From Thalassospira sp. TSL5-1 (GTDB lineage: Bacteria; Pseudomonadota; Alphaproteobacteria; Rhodospirillales; Thalassospiraceae): DNA of 64,000 bases. Under the pieces are notes generated by a model. The model worked only from the letters and a program-made list of their open reading frames with translations. It ran no database searches and was not told the origin of the DNA. The first letter of the stretch is position 1. Every line of letters begins with the position of its first letter. The position numbers were made by a program, and so were the translations under genes. Of the stretch, positions 9,728-17,566 are shown piece after piece. Where the stretch lies: the NCBI RefSeq assembly GCF_001907695.1, contig NZ_KV880637.1, positions 1,054,001-1,118,000 of the forward strand, given 5' to 3'.

Positions 9728-9960
9728 TTAAGGCTCAATATTTGCATGATTAAGCGCAGATATGGCGCTTAGGGCCAGTTCGCGCAGGGCCGGTGTTGCC
9801 TGGTCGCGGATTTTAAGCGCGATGTTAATGGGGGGAAGCTCGGGCAGGTCGGGACCGGTGATGACATGCAGCCTTTCATGCCGGGGCGGTGCAGGCGGGC
9901 ATCACGCCCACGGCATGGCCGCCGCGCACGGCAGTTACGAGCATGGAATTGGCGTTGCTG
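9728..9960 (-). pseudogene. Decayed 3' fragment of a LysR-type regulator gene
   Basis: Read on the minus strand this encodes the last ~75 residues of a LysR substrate-binding domain, nearly identical to the intact gene at 14039-14899. It carries one extra G in a G-run near 9886 relative to the intact copy, which shifts the frame into a stop (TAPA then TGA). The last residues before the stop at 9728 (ALNHANIEP) differ from the intact tail (ALGRETQPI), so it is a separate allele or paralogue end. Homology stops abruptly at 9960. The 5' two-thirds of the gene is absent. Confidence 0.85.
9762..9960. repeat. Direct repeat, left copy (pairs with 14073-14270)
   Basis: By eye the 199 bp match 14073-14270 with eight substitutions and one single-base indel (about 95% identity), in the same orientation. 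The pair brackets the AT-rich DUF4123 operon. Confidence 0.9.
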
Positions 9961-10090
9961 TTCTATGTCCTGCAGCTTTGGCTAATATCATTGACCATCA
10001 CTTTCACGTACTGGTGTTGTGACGCTGCTTTTGATGTCGTCAAGGCAACGTGATGTGGCGAGGTATTTTTCCTGCATACAGCAAAAACAG

Positions 10091-10122
10091 AACAGCCTCA
10101 GATAATCATTTTTGAGGCCGTT
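10091..10122 (-). terminator. Probable terminator of the DUF4123 operon
   Basis: Inverted repeat with arms at 10091-10100 and 10113-10122 (GCCTCA / TGAGGC core, one internal mismatch). On the minus strand it is followed by a short T-run (from the A-run near 10084). It lies 32 bp past the stop of the last gene of the island operon. Confidence 0.6.
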
Positions 10123-10153
10123 GAGCTTTTTCCGGCTGGTAGTTTCATTTCCA

Positions 10154-10984
10154 TCACTTTGTATTTTTGCAAGTTTCGGTTACATATCGATGCGTCAAAG
10201 CGACACGTTCTTTCCAGGGGATATCAGTATATACGCGATTGGAGAAATATTCTCTCAGCGATGCAATCTTCTGGTATTGATCTTGGTCTAATTCTCCTCG
10301 TTTTGATGCACCCTCGTAATTTGCAATGTCTAGAAGACAATCGCTGTCAAAAGATGTTTTAAGTTCATATCGCAATCGGTCATCTCCATCTCTCCAATGA
10401 ACGACCGCGCTTAATTCTGCATAGCCATCTGCTGTTCCTGAAGTCCATGAGAGTAAGGGAACACGCTCTACACCGAAATTTTGGTTCGATTGGGTCGCCA
10501 AGTAATTAAATGCAGAAAAAACACTTTCCCCAAAAATATTTTCTTTGCTCCTTTCTAGCATTAAGTTTTTCCGTAGATCCCATTCGGGCGATTCTGTGAA
10601 CCTTTTAATTAATTTTTGCGTTTGGGAGGCCGCTAAATCAAAATCAGAATGATCAGCAACAGGACATACGATATCAATAGATGTCGCCAAGCCTCTGTTG
10701 GCAATAACTTTCAGGATCGCATCTTGACATTCAATACGTACGTCCAGAGCCGCCAAAACAACATCAGTGTGACTGTTTCGTCCCCCAAAACCAGGGAACT
10801 TTTTATCTTCATTAAAGCCAAAATCGATACCTGTTTGTTGCTGTATTTCATAGGTATCAGCAAACGGTGAGATGTTTATATGTGGTCGTTTTCCGGCAGC
10901 GTTTCGCACCAAAAATACGGATGCCAGCGTCAAGGCAATGGTGCTGGCGATTACAAGCTTACGCACGTTAATATCCTCGCGCAT
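10154..10984 (-). CDS. Unrecognised membrane-anchored protein, candidate immunity protein
   Basis: A 276-residue protein of no family I recognise. A single hydrophobic segment (about residues 9-27, preceded by RK) followed by a soluble domain suggests an inner-membrane anchor with the rest in the periplasm; an uncleaved signal anchor or a cleaved signal are both possible. Four cysteines (C86, C107 and two in the C-terminal third) could form disulfides there. Its start overlaps the end of the upstream gene by 17 bp. As the last gene after a DUF4123 adaptor and an unknown protein, it sits where an immunity protein is expected in type VI effector cassettes. That role is inference from position only. 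Confidence 0.7.
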   Translation of the reverse strand: MREDINVRKLVIASTIALTLASVFLVRNAAGKRPHINISPFADTYEIQQQTGIDFGFNEDKKFPGFGGRNSHTDVVLAALDVRIECQDAILKVIANRGLATSIDIVCPVADHSDFDLAASQTQKLIKRFTESPEWDLRKNLMLERSKENIFGESVFSAFNYLATQSNQNFGVERVPLLSWTSGTADGYAELSAVVHWRDGDDRLRYELKTSFDSDCLLDIANYEGASKRGELDQDQYQKIASLREYFSNRVYTDIPWKERVALTHRYVTETCKNTK

Positions 10985-12065
10985 CTACTGTCATCATTTG
11001 AAGTTCTTGACGAAGAAAACTCCTATTTTCTTTGTTTTCGTACCACATCTCATCGAACCGAGAAACGACCTGAATTGTATAAGGGTATCTATCCGCAGCC
11101 TCGGATATCCAACCGCTTCGATCATAATAAATAATGAAGCTATCATCGACTTCCGTGTTTTGGTTATAGGTGAACTTGGCTGCTGCCCTATAACCGCGAA
11201 GAACAAGCCCAATCTCCAAAGGGTCATAAGGACCCCAATCTATCTTGTCATACATGTACTGCTGGAGAGTAAAATTTTGCTCATTAAATAAAATTTTACG
11301 AGTAGATGCTTCGCGCCTTTCGTCGCGTGTCTGGGCACGTAAAGAATCTAAAATACCCGCTCTAATTAACCCTTTTCTATCAACCTCAATGTTTTCCAGA
11401 TCGGGAAACATACGATTACCAGGCTGCACGCGATCCCACCAAGCGATAAATGCTTTAAGACATTGCTCGAAATCGTTAATTGCCGTCTCATCCAGAGGTT
11501 TTCCGAATTCCTGGAAATGTCGAATGCAGAAATCGAAAATCGCAAAAACTTCAACGAAAACGACTGCGTTTCCAACAATGACCTTATTGAGTGTATCCAA
11601 CATTAAAGATGTTGGCAGAAAAGCGTCACTTCGGCCACGTTGATATTCGATATTATAGACGAATGAGCAATAGAGGCGAATGAGATCGGTAACTTCCCAG
11701 CGTACGACGTTGGATGCAAACGCCGCAGAACCAACAAACGGTATTTGGACCAATTGCTGATCAAGAGTTTGAAAAGATTCTGCGTATAATCCGGAAATGC
11801 GTTTGATCCTGTCGAGTTGCGCGTAAAGTCTACCAAACCGTTGCTGAACCGTTAAAAAATCCATGAAACGCAGTCTAGGCCAGTCTTTATGCAGTCGTTC
11901 CTGGCTTGACTGACTTAGCGGCAACTGCAAAGCTCTGATGACCCTCGCAGCTACTTCTTCATAAAGCGGTATACAGTTGTGGCACTGGCTGGAAATTTCA
12001 TCGGGAGGTGTGTTGGGTAATTCGTTAATCCATTTCCATGCGCTGCCGTAGTCAATCACGCCCAT
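10968..12065 (-). CDS. Unrecognised 365-residue protein, candidate type VI secretion effector
   Basis: I do not recognise a domain in this protein. It has no signal peptide, a CHNC motif at residues 28-31, one moderately hydrophobic helix-like stretch (about 161-182, from KVIVGNAVVFVEVFAIF), and an aromatic-rich C-terminal third (about 270-345). It overlaps the DUF4123 gene by 10 bp (12056-12065) and the next gene by 17 bp, so the three are made as a unit. DUF4123 proteins commonly load the effector encoded immediately downstream onto VgrG, which makes this the effector candidate. Toxicity, target and enzymatic activity are not visible. It could instead be a second accessory protein. Confidence 0.7.
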   Translation of the reverse strand: MGVIDYGSAWKWINELPNTPPDEISSQCHNCIPLYEEVAARVIRALQLPLSQSSQERLHKDWPRLRFMDFLTVQQRFGRLYAQLDRIKRISGLYAESFQTLDQQLVQIPFVGSAAFASNVVRWEVTDLIRLYCSFVYNIEYQRGRSDAFLPTSLMLDTLNKVIVGNAVVFVEVFAIFDFCIRHFQEFGKPLDETAINDFEQCLKAFIAWWDRVQPGNRMFPDLENIEVDRKGLIRAGILDSLRAQTRDERREASTRKILFNEQNFTLQQYMYDKIDWGPYDPLEIGLVLRGYRAAAKFTYNQNTEVDDSFIIYYDRSGWISEAADRYPYTIQVVSRFDEMWYENKENRSFLRQELQMMTVDARGY

Positions 12066-13744
12066 AGTACGTTTTCCCGTTCAGTTTGTTTGGTTTCAAT
12101 AATGCGTCTTAGAGACCTTGCAACATCTACACGCCAATTGTTCGATAAAATTGCTAGCTTTAGTTCGTGATAAATAGGGTTTTCTCCCCAATACATGCCA
12201 AGTAAAAGAGAAATTTTAATAACTGTGTTTATCTTTTTTGGGGTTGTTTGATTTTTGAAATCGAAGCAGCTTAAAGATTTTTTCTTGAATGATTCAATAT
12301 CTTCAATTTTTCTCATGTATGATGCGGTTTTGTCTGCAGGAGAAATATCGTTTTCGGTCTCAATGAATGAAAGAATTTCTTTTATTTTTTTTTCTATCGA
12401 ATTATCAGAAAAGAAGTTCTCCTTTTTTTTCCGGTCAAGAAGTTCGATGATTTTCTCTTTTTTTTCTGATTCAGAATATTTTTCTTTCATTAGGATCTCT
12501 CTTGTTTTTTTATTAAATCTATGATCCTCTTCAAAATGTATTCCAAGATATAATGACGCATAACATAGAGTTGCTATGCCTCGTTCAGTAGTGTAGCCTT
12601 CTTTTTGGGCTTGATATCTGACTTTTGCGACGAACGAAATAATTGCGTCTTTTGTTGCGTTGAAGCGAGATAGCCATATCGGATCTTGTTTTAATAGTTG
12701 AAGGGCAATTTTTTCGTCGAACTTGACAGTTTGATTGTTTTCAAATGCCTCAATTTCGCGCATAGAAAGAATTTGATTGGGAAAAATAGAAATTTTGGAT
12801 GAAATTGGGATGTCGGGAACGATATTATACGCCGTTGATCCATCTCTAGCCTCAACAATCAAGCCTTTGATACCAGGCGCATTGCGGGGATGGAACCAAG
12901 CCGTACAACGCTCGCACCAGTCAGCGATATGAGAGAAATAAGAAATTGCAACGCGAGGGTCCCAGAACCTCAAAAAGATCCATGCCTTGGTATCCTCGCG
13001 CTGTAATCTGATAAATTTTCTGAAATGTCCCCAGACATGGTCCATGGACGCTGTAGTTCGGATGAATATTCCTGTATTTTGGCCCCAGTGTTTGCGGAAA
13101 AAATCACGATGGAATGTCGGTACGTCTTCATTGTTCGTCCATGCAGTATCTGGAAGTGTCATATCGATGAGGTAAGGCGCGCTCTCTTTCAATTCCTGTG
13201 CTGCCTTGCCTTTGAACAGGGATCGTATCGGCACATCGATGCTGTCGAGATCAAATACGCCAGTGATGTTTTTGCGCAGTGTGGCGTCCACGACCAGATA
13301 CGTATATATTTTTGATCCGTTCTTTGGCTGGTTAAACAGCAACTCTTTTAACTTTGGTGCGATCCATTCCTGATCTCGGAACGGCATATCTGTTTGATGG
13401 AGGGGATGCTCAAATGTGTGGTTCTCAACAGTTAGGTAACTTTTTGTAGTTTCTGTGATCGTGCCTTCTATCGGGCCGAGTTCCACGGTATGTCCAGCAT
13501 GCACGGCTTGAGCGAGAGCGCCGACCTGGCGTTGCTGCGCGCTGTGTCGGGAAAGGTATTCCGGAGCGGAAAGAACCTCTTCCAGCCAGAGAATTGAGTA
13601 GTCAAGATACGCGATATGGGTCTCAAGTGCCGAACGGAAACTGCTATAATCTCGCGCCCAGACTGCTGCCTGACAGCGATATTCGCCATCACCCTCGGTT
13701 GCGCGCAAATGACAGTTACCAATCCATGCTTGAAAGTCGCTCAT
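12056..13744 (-). CDS. DUF4123-domain protein, type VI secretion adaptor/chaperone-like (Tap/Tec)
   Basis: A 562-residue protein. Residues about 146-270 fit DUF4123: a YTYLVVDATLR start, APYLIDM, GIFIRTTASMDHVWGHFRKF and the signature FLRFWDPRV at 257-265. DUF4123 proteins bind type VI effectors and deliver them to VgrG spikes. An extra N-terminal domain (about 1-100) is not assigned. The C-terminal part after about 345 becomes very Lys/Glu/Ile-rich and its DNA very AT-rich (about 12230-12530), a likely effector-specific region of different origin. The ATG at 13744 is preferred over an in-frame TTG at 13774. No vgrG or tss core gene is present in the window. Downstream genes overlap it. Confidence 0.85.
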   Translation of the reverse strand: MSDFQAWIGNCHLRATEGDGEYRCQAAVWARDYSSFRSALETHIAYLDYSILWLEEVLSAPEYLSRHSAQQRQVGALAQAVHAGHTVELGPIEGTITETTKSYLTVENHTFEHPLHQTDMPFRDQEWIAPKLKELLFNQPKNGSKIYTYLVVDATLRKNITGVFDLDSIDVPIRSLFKGKAAQELKESAPYLIDMTLPDTAWTNNEDVPTFHRDFFRKHWGQNTGIFIRTTASMDHVWGHFRKFIRLQREDTKAWIFLRFWDPRVAISYFSHIADWCERCTAWFHPRNAPGIKGLIVEARDGSTAYNIVPDIPISSKISIFPNQILSMREIEAFENNQTVKFDEKIALQLLKQDPIWLSRFNATKDAIISFVAKVRYQAQKEGYTTERGIATLCYASLYLGIHFEEDHRFNKKTREILMKEKYSESEKKEKIIELLDRKKKENFFSDNSIEKKIKEILSFIETENDISPADKTASYMRKIEDIESFKKKSLSCFDFKNQTTPKKINTVIKISLLLGMYWGENPIYHELKLAILSNNWRVDVARSLRRIIETKQTERENVLWA

Positions 13745-14038
13745 ACCAAAATATCCGTTAATACCAACTTGCAAAATTGTGTTTCGTTGAGGGGCTCAAT
13801 AGTGTCTGATCAAAAATCAAATTGATTGATTTCCATCCTTTTAAGTCTCTCCGGTTTGCAAAGGAGACAGCGCCTCACATGACACGGATCAAAACCTGCC
13901 GTGGCATTATTGCCTGTAAGAGTTGTGTTATGCAAGGGGGTGCCCGTTAGGGGATGTGATGGGGTATATCGGTATGATCGGTTGCCATTTGCGAGCGTGC
14001 CGTATCATCTCAAGCATCGGCTTTTGGAGAGATGCAGG
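13745..14038. other. Non-coding stretch between LysR gene and DUF4123 operon
   Basis: No gene seen. It should hold the promoter of the DUF4123 operon on the minus strand. No VgrG or Hcp remnant is readable here, where vgrG usually lies relative to such adaptors. Confidence 0.5.
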
Positions 14039-14899
14039 TTAAATAGGCTGTGTTTCGCGGCCTAGGGCGGAAATGGCGCTTAGGGCCAGTTCGCGCAGGG
14101 CCGGTGTTGCCTGGTCACGGATTTTAAGCGCGATGTTAATGGGGGGAAGCTCGGGCATGTCGGGCCCGGTGATGACATGCAGCCTTTCATGCCGGGCGGT
14201 GCAGGCGGGCATCACGCCCACGGCGTGGCCGCCGCGCACCGCCGTAACCAGCATGGAATTGGCGTTGCTGCTGTGGCTGATACAATGCGGGATATCTTGG
14301 GCGCGCAGGGCGGCAAGGCCACTTTGTCGGACAGAACAGGCATCGTGATAGACCGCGACGGGCAGCGGGCGCTGGTGGATGTCAAAGTCCGGCAGGCCAA
14401 CCCAAACCAGGGGTTCGGAGATGACATGCAGGCTGTCGCCCTCGGCCTCGGCGGTCATGATGGCAAGGTCGAGTTCGCCCTGGGCGACCCGTTTGCCGAG
14501 GTCCACGCTGTAACCGGCATGGCAGCTTATTTCGGTATGGGGCAGGCGCTTGGTGGCAGAGCGCAGAATTTCCGGTAAAAATATGGTGGCATAATCATCG
14601 GGCAGGCCGATGCGCAAAATGGGTGGCGCGGCTTCCAGCAGGTCGGCCAACATGCGGTCATTCAGCCCGATAATATCCTCGGCATAGGATTTGACGACAA
14701 GGCCGGTTGCGGTTGGCGTGATCTGATTGCGGTGTCGGGAAATCAGCGGGGTGCCAACGGTTTCTTCCAGGCGTTTGATTTGCTGGCTGATCGCGGGCTG
14801 GGTGCGCAACAAAATCTCGGCTGTGCGGGTGAAACTTTGAGTTTCCAGCACGGTCAAAAAGGTTCTGAGCCAATCAATATCAACGTTTAACAGCGCCAT
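14039..14899 (-). CDS. LysR-type transcriptional regulator
   Basis: A 286-residue LysR regulator: an N-terminal winged helix (about 5-65, with SFTRTAEILLRTQPAISQQIKRLEE pattern) and a periplasmic-binding-like effector domain (about 88-280). It is divergent from an EamA exporter gene, the usual arrangement for a LysR gene and its target; a TTAT-N7-ATAA inverted repeat at 14909-14923 lies just upstream of the start. Its last ~198 bp is repeated at 9762-9960, marking the junctions of the accessory island. The inducer is unknown. Confidence 0.9.
   Translation of the reverse strand: MALLNVDIDWLRTFLTVLETQSFTRTAEILLRTQPAISQQIKRLEETVGTPLISRHRNQITPTATGLVVKSYAEDIIGLNDRMLADLLEAAPPILRIGLPDDYATIFLPEILRSATKRLPHTEISCHAGYSVDLGKRVAQGELDLAIMTAEAEGDSLHVISEPLVWVGLPDFDIHQRPLPVAVYHDACSVRQSGLAALRAQDIPHCISHSSNANSMLVTAVRGGHAVGVMPACTARHERLHVITGPDMPELPPINIALKIRDQATPALRELALSAISALGRETQPI
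14073..14270. repeat. Direct repeat, right copy, within intact LysR gene
   Basis: This is the intact counterpart of 9762-9960, lying in the 3' part of the LysR coding sequence. Confidence 0.9.
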
Positions 14900-15042
14900 A
14901 AGGTTTTGTTATTTCCGTTATAAGCCGAAGCAATTTCCCTTTTGACAGCTTCACGGGCATTGTGCCGGGGCAAACAGTCAACGACCTAATCTGGCGGCTG
15001 TTAATGCGCAAAACAATGATTTTGTTATTAAAGGCGACGGCA

Positions 15043-16092
15043 ATGCAGAATACCGCCTGTTTGAACGAGACATCGGGATGTCAGAACATTAACGACCCGC
15101 ACGGGAGTGCCTGCGATTCCGTTGATATGGCGGAGCGGCAGTCTGCAACCGCATCCTTGTCAACAGGTGCGGGGGCCGCGCGCAGTATGATTTGGCCGGT
15201 GCTGGGATTGTTGCTGGCCGCGAGCCTGATGGGAATTGGCCCGATTTTTGTCCGTCTTTCCGGTGTTTCGGCGGAGGCATCGGCCTTTTGGCGCGCCATG
15301 CTGGCCGCCCCGGTTTTTTTGTTTGCCAGTCAGGGACTTGCCATTGCCGGTGGGAAAAAACGCGCATCAAATATGGACGTCCCTAACAGCACAGCCCGCC
15401 CCGCACGTAAAACCGGGTTGCTGGTGCTCGCCGGTGTGCTGTTTGCTGCCGATTTGATGTTTGCCCATTTGGCGATAGGTATGACAACGGTTGCCAATGC
15501 GATTTTGCTCAATAATCTGGCGCCGCTTTTTGTCGGCTGCTTTGGCCTGCTGGGCTGGGCACGGCGGCCCAGCCGCCGGTTCTGGCAGGGCCTGCCCATT
15601 GCCATGCTGGGCGCGTTTTGCCTGTTTTTGGCCAGTTCACATGGCAGTGGCTCGATGCTGGGTGATGCGACGGCGATTGTCGCTGCAGGGTTTTATGGCA
15701 CCTATTTTGTCGTCATTGCAAAGCTGCGACAGGACCATTCCGCTTTGCAGATCATGCTCTGGAGCACGATTGTCACCGCGATTATTCTGGCCCTTTATAT
15801 GCTGGTTTTTGATGGCGGCATTGGCATGCCCGCGGTTATCGGGGGCTGGCTGGCCCTGTGTGGTCTGGCCTTTTTAACCCATATTGGCGGGCAGGGGATG
15901 GTTTCGGTCTGTTTCAAACGGGTTGATGAAGCCACCGGGTCGATCATTTTGTTGTGGCAGCCCTTTATGTCGGCAATTTTGGGGGCACTGGTGCTGGGCG
16001 AGGTTTTAAACCCCTGGCATGCCGTTGGGGCTGCGCTGGTGATGGTGGCGGTGGCCTATATCACGGTGCGTCGCCGCCGCAGGGCTGGATGA
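15043..16092 (+). CDS. EamA/DMT family transporter
   Basis: About 349 residues with ten predicted hydrophobic segments in two EamA halves (first from about WPVLGLLLAASLMGIGPIFVRLSG, second ending in the VVAVAYITVRRRRRAG-like tail). DMT transporters export amino acids or other metabolites across the inner membrane. The N-terminus before the first helix is long and hydrophilic; starts at 14962, 15043 or 15127 are all in frame, and 15043 was picked because AAGGCG lies just upstream. Its neighbour is the divergent LysR gene, the likely regulator. The substrate is not evident. Confidence 0.85.
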   Translation: MQNTACLNETSGCQNINDPHGSACDSVDMAERQSATASLSTGAGAARSMIWPVLGLLLAASLMGIGPIFVRLSGVSAEASAFWRAMLAAPVFLFASQGLAIAGGKKRASNMDVPNSTARPARKTGLLVLAGVLFAADLMFAHLAIGMTTVANAILLNNLAPLFVGCFGLLGWARRPSRRFWQGLPIAMLGAFCLFLASSHGSGSMLGDATAIVAAGFYGTYFVVIAKLRQDHSALQIMLWSTIVTAIILALYMLVFDGGIGMPAVIGGWLALCGLAFLTHIGGQGMVSVCFKRVDEATGSIILLWQPFMSAILGALVLGEVLNPWHAVGAALVMVAVAYITVRRRRRAG

Positions 16093-16110
16093 TGGGCGTT
16101 AACGTTCTGA

Positions 16111-16578
16111 TCAGGGATTCAGCATCAGCCACAGGGTGATAAACGGGAAAATGACCGCCAGCATGCCAAGAAAGTTCCACAACCGGGCGGCACGATAATA
16201 GGTTTCGGGCAGGTCGGCCTGGTGATGGTCGCATGCGGTTTGCGCCAGCTTTGCCATGCGGCGTTGCAGCGGGATTAATCCCAACAGCCAGATCACCGCT
16301 ACCATGATAAACAGGAAAATGCCGCTTTGCAGGTTAAAACGCGCGGCAAGGTCAATGCGGCCGATGTGATACATGCCAATGCCGCCAAGGGCGATCAGCA
16401 CAACCCCGCTGGCGGTAAAGGCCAGATCGGTGATTTTAACCAGGCGGCAGGCAAAGGCGATGATCGCCGGATTACGGGTTTTGTCGGCCAGGTTTTTCCA
16501 GACGGCACTGACAACGATATTGCCAAGAAACAACACCACACCCAAAAGATGGATGAACTTGATAAAGGCGTAATCCAT
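16111..16578 (-). CDS. DUF2269 family integral membrane protein
   Basis: A 155-residue protein with four hydrophobic helices (starting FIKFIHLLGVVLFLGNIVVSAVWK), a good fit to DUF2269. The function of the family is unknown. The ATG at 16578 has GGGGAT eight bases upstream; a longer reading to 16659 lacks a helix or ribosome site. It lies 108 bp downstream of the TetR gene in the same direction and is likely cotranscribed with, and controlled by, that regulator. It is convergent with the EamA gene, only 18 bp away. Confidence 0.85.
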   Translation of the reverse strand: MDYAFIKFIHLLGVVLFLGNIVVSAVWKNLADKTRNPAIIAFACRLVKITDLAFTASGVVLIALGGIGMYHIGRIDLAARFNLQSGIFLFIMVAVIWLLGLIPLQRRMAKLAQTACDHHQADLPETYYRAARLWNFLGMLAVIFPFITLWLMLNP

Positions 16579-16685
16579 GCTGATATCCCCGGATTGCAAC
16601 GATAAAGCCGCTGGTCTGTGTTGGTGTCCAAAGCAGGAATGACCTGTTCGGGGCAGCAATGCAAGCCGCGATCCATGCGACGCGG

Positions 16686-17306
16686 CTATTCCTGTTTTGC
16701 CGCCAGATTAGCTGGCACGCCAAGCTCCTCGGCCAGCAGACCAAACACAAAATCCTGCAGGGGTTGGTCGGCGGGGGGCGAGATCATGCCGTCAATCACC
16801 AGGGTGGCAATGCCGTGTGCGCGGCTCCAGGCGGCAAGGGCGCGGTTATAGGCATTGGCGGCATCGGCCAGCGTCATATTGCCGCGCTGATCCAGATTGG
16901 TGACAGATCGTTGCAGAATATCAAATACCGCATCGGCGGCATCGCGCAGTTCGGGATATTGGTCTAGTGGGGGGCGTTCGCGGCCAAAGATCAGGCGGAA
17001 ATGCTGCGGGTTTTCAATGGCAAACTCAACGTAGGATGCGCTAAGCGCCATGATGCGTTCTTCATGGGGCAGGTTGCGCTTTGCGGTTTCTTCCAGCCGG
17101 TCACCAAACCGTTTGAGGGCGGCAATCGCCACTGCCGCTAAAATGCCATCCTTACCGTCAAAATGCCGATAGGGGGCGGCTTCGGAAACGCCGGTCAGGC
17201 GGGCGAGGCGGCGCAGCGACAGGCCGCCGGGGCCCTCGGCACGCAAAATGGTTTCGGCCTCGCGCAGCAAAACATTGCGCACATCGCCATGATGATATTT
17301 GGACAT
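16686..17306 (-). CDS. TetR/AcrR family regulator
   Basis: A 206-residue repressor with the TetR helix-turn-helix (LSLRRLARLTGVSEAAPYRHF region, about residues 29-50) and a C-terminal ligand domain of the WHG type (IFGRERPP, AWSRAHGIATLVIDG). A perfect inverted repeat sits 18-42 bp upstream of its start (17324-17348), typical of TetR autoregulation. The DUF2269 gene downstream is its probable partner. The ligand is unknown. Confidence 0.88.
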   Translation of the reverse strand: MSKYHHGDVRNVLLREAETILRAEGPGGLSLRRLARLTGVSEAAPYRHFDGKDGILAAVAIAALKRFGDRLEETAKRNLPHEERIMALSASYVEFAIENPQHFRLIFGRERPPLDQYPELRDAADAVFDILQRSVTNLDQRGNMTLADAANAYNRALAAWSRAHGIATLVIDGMISPPADQPLQDFVFGLLAEELGVPANLAAKQE

Positions 17307-17323
17307 TTGCTCGGTTCAGTCTT

Positions 17324-17348
17324 TTTATGTTAATATTGTTAACATAAA
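17324..17348. promoter_or_regulatory. Candidate TetR operator
   Basis: Perfect 10-bp arms TTTATGTTAA (17324-17333) and TTAACATAAA (17339-17348) with a 5-bp spacer lie immediately upstream of the TetR start. Confidence 0.65.
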
Positions 17349-17496
17349 CAATGGCTTTAAGATGGTCAAGCAAAAACTCGCAGAAATCAGCCGTTTTTCG
17401 GGTTGAATAATCATCGCCAGATTGTGTTGGTTCTGACAGGTGCTTGATGCCGATGCGCGTTTTCGGGCAGGCACATAAATGCCTGGCACATAAAGA

Positions 17497-17528
17497 AAAA
17501 CGGCAGACCCGCAAGGACCTGCCGTTTT
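17497..17528 (-). terminator. Hairpin terminator after aroC
   Basis: Arms AAAACGGCAG (17497-17506) and CTGCCGTTTT (17519-17528) form a perfect 10-bp stem 39 bp past the aroC stop. The A-run on the plus strand gives the U-tract. Confidence 0.75.
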
Positions 17529-17566
17529 GAAAGTCTGCTTTGACATGCGAAATAGCGCGTGAAAGA

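Noticed and set aside
9762-10022. A plus-strand open frame of 86 codons beside the island.
   Set aside because: It is the antisense shadow of the LysR 3' remnant on the minus strand.
10143-13800. The AT-rich three-gene operon considered as an antiviral defence system.
   Set aside because: The first gene matches the DUF4123 secretion adaptor family and no nuclease, NTPase or other defence domain was recognisable.
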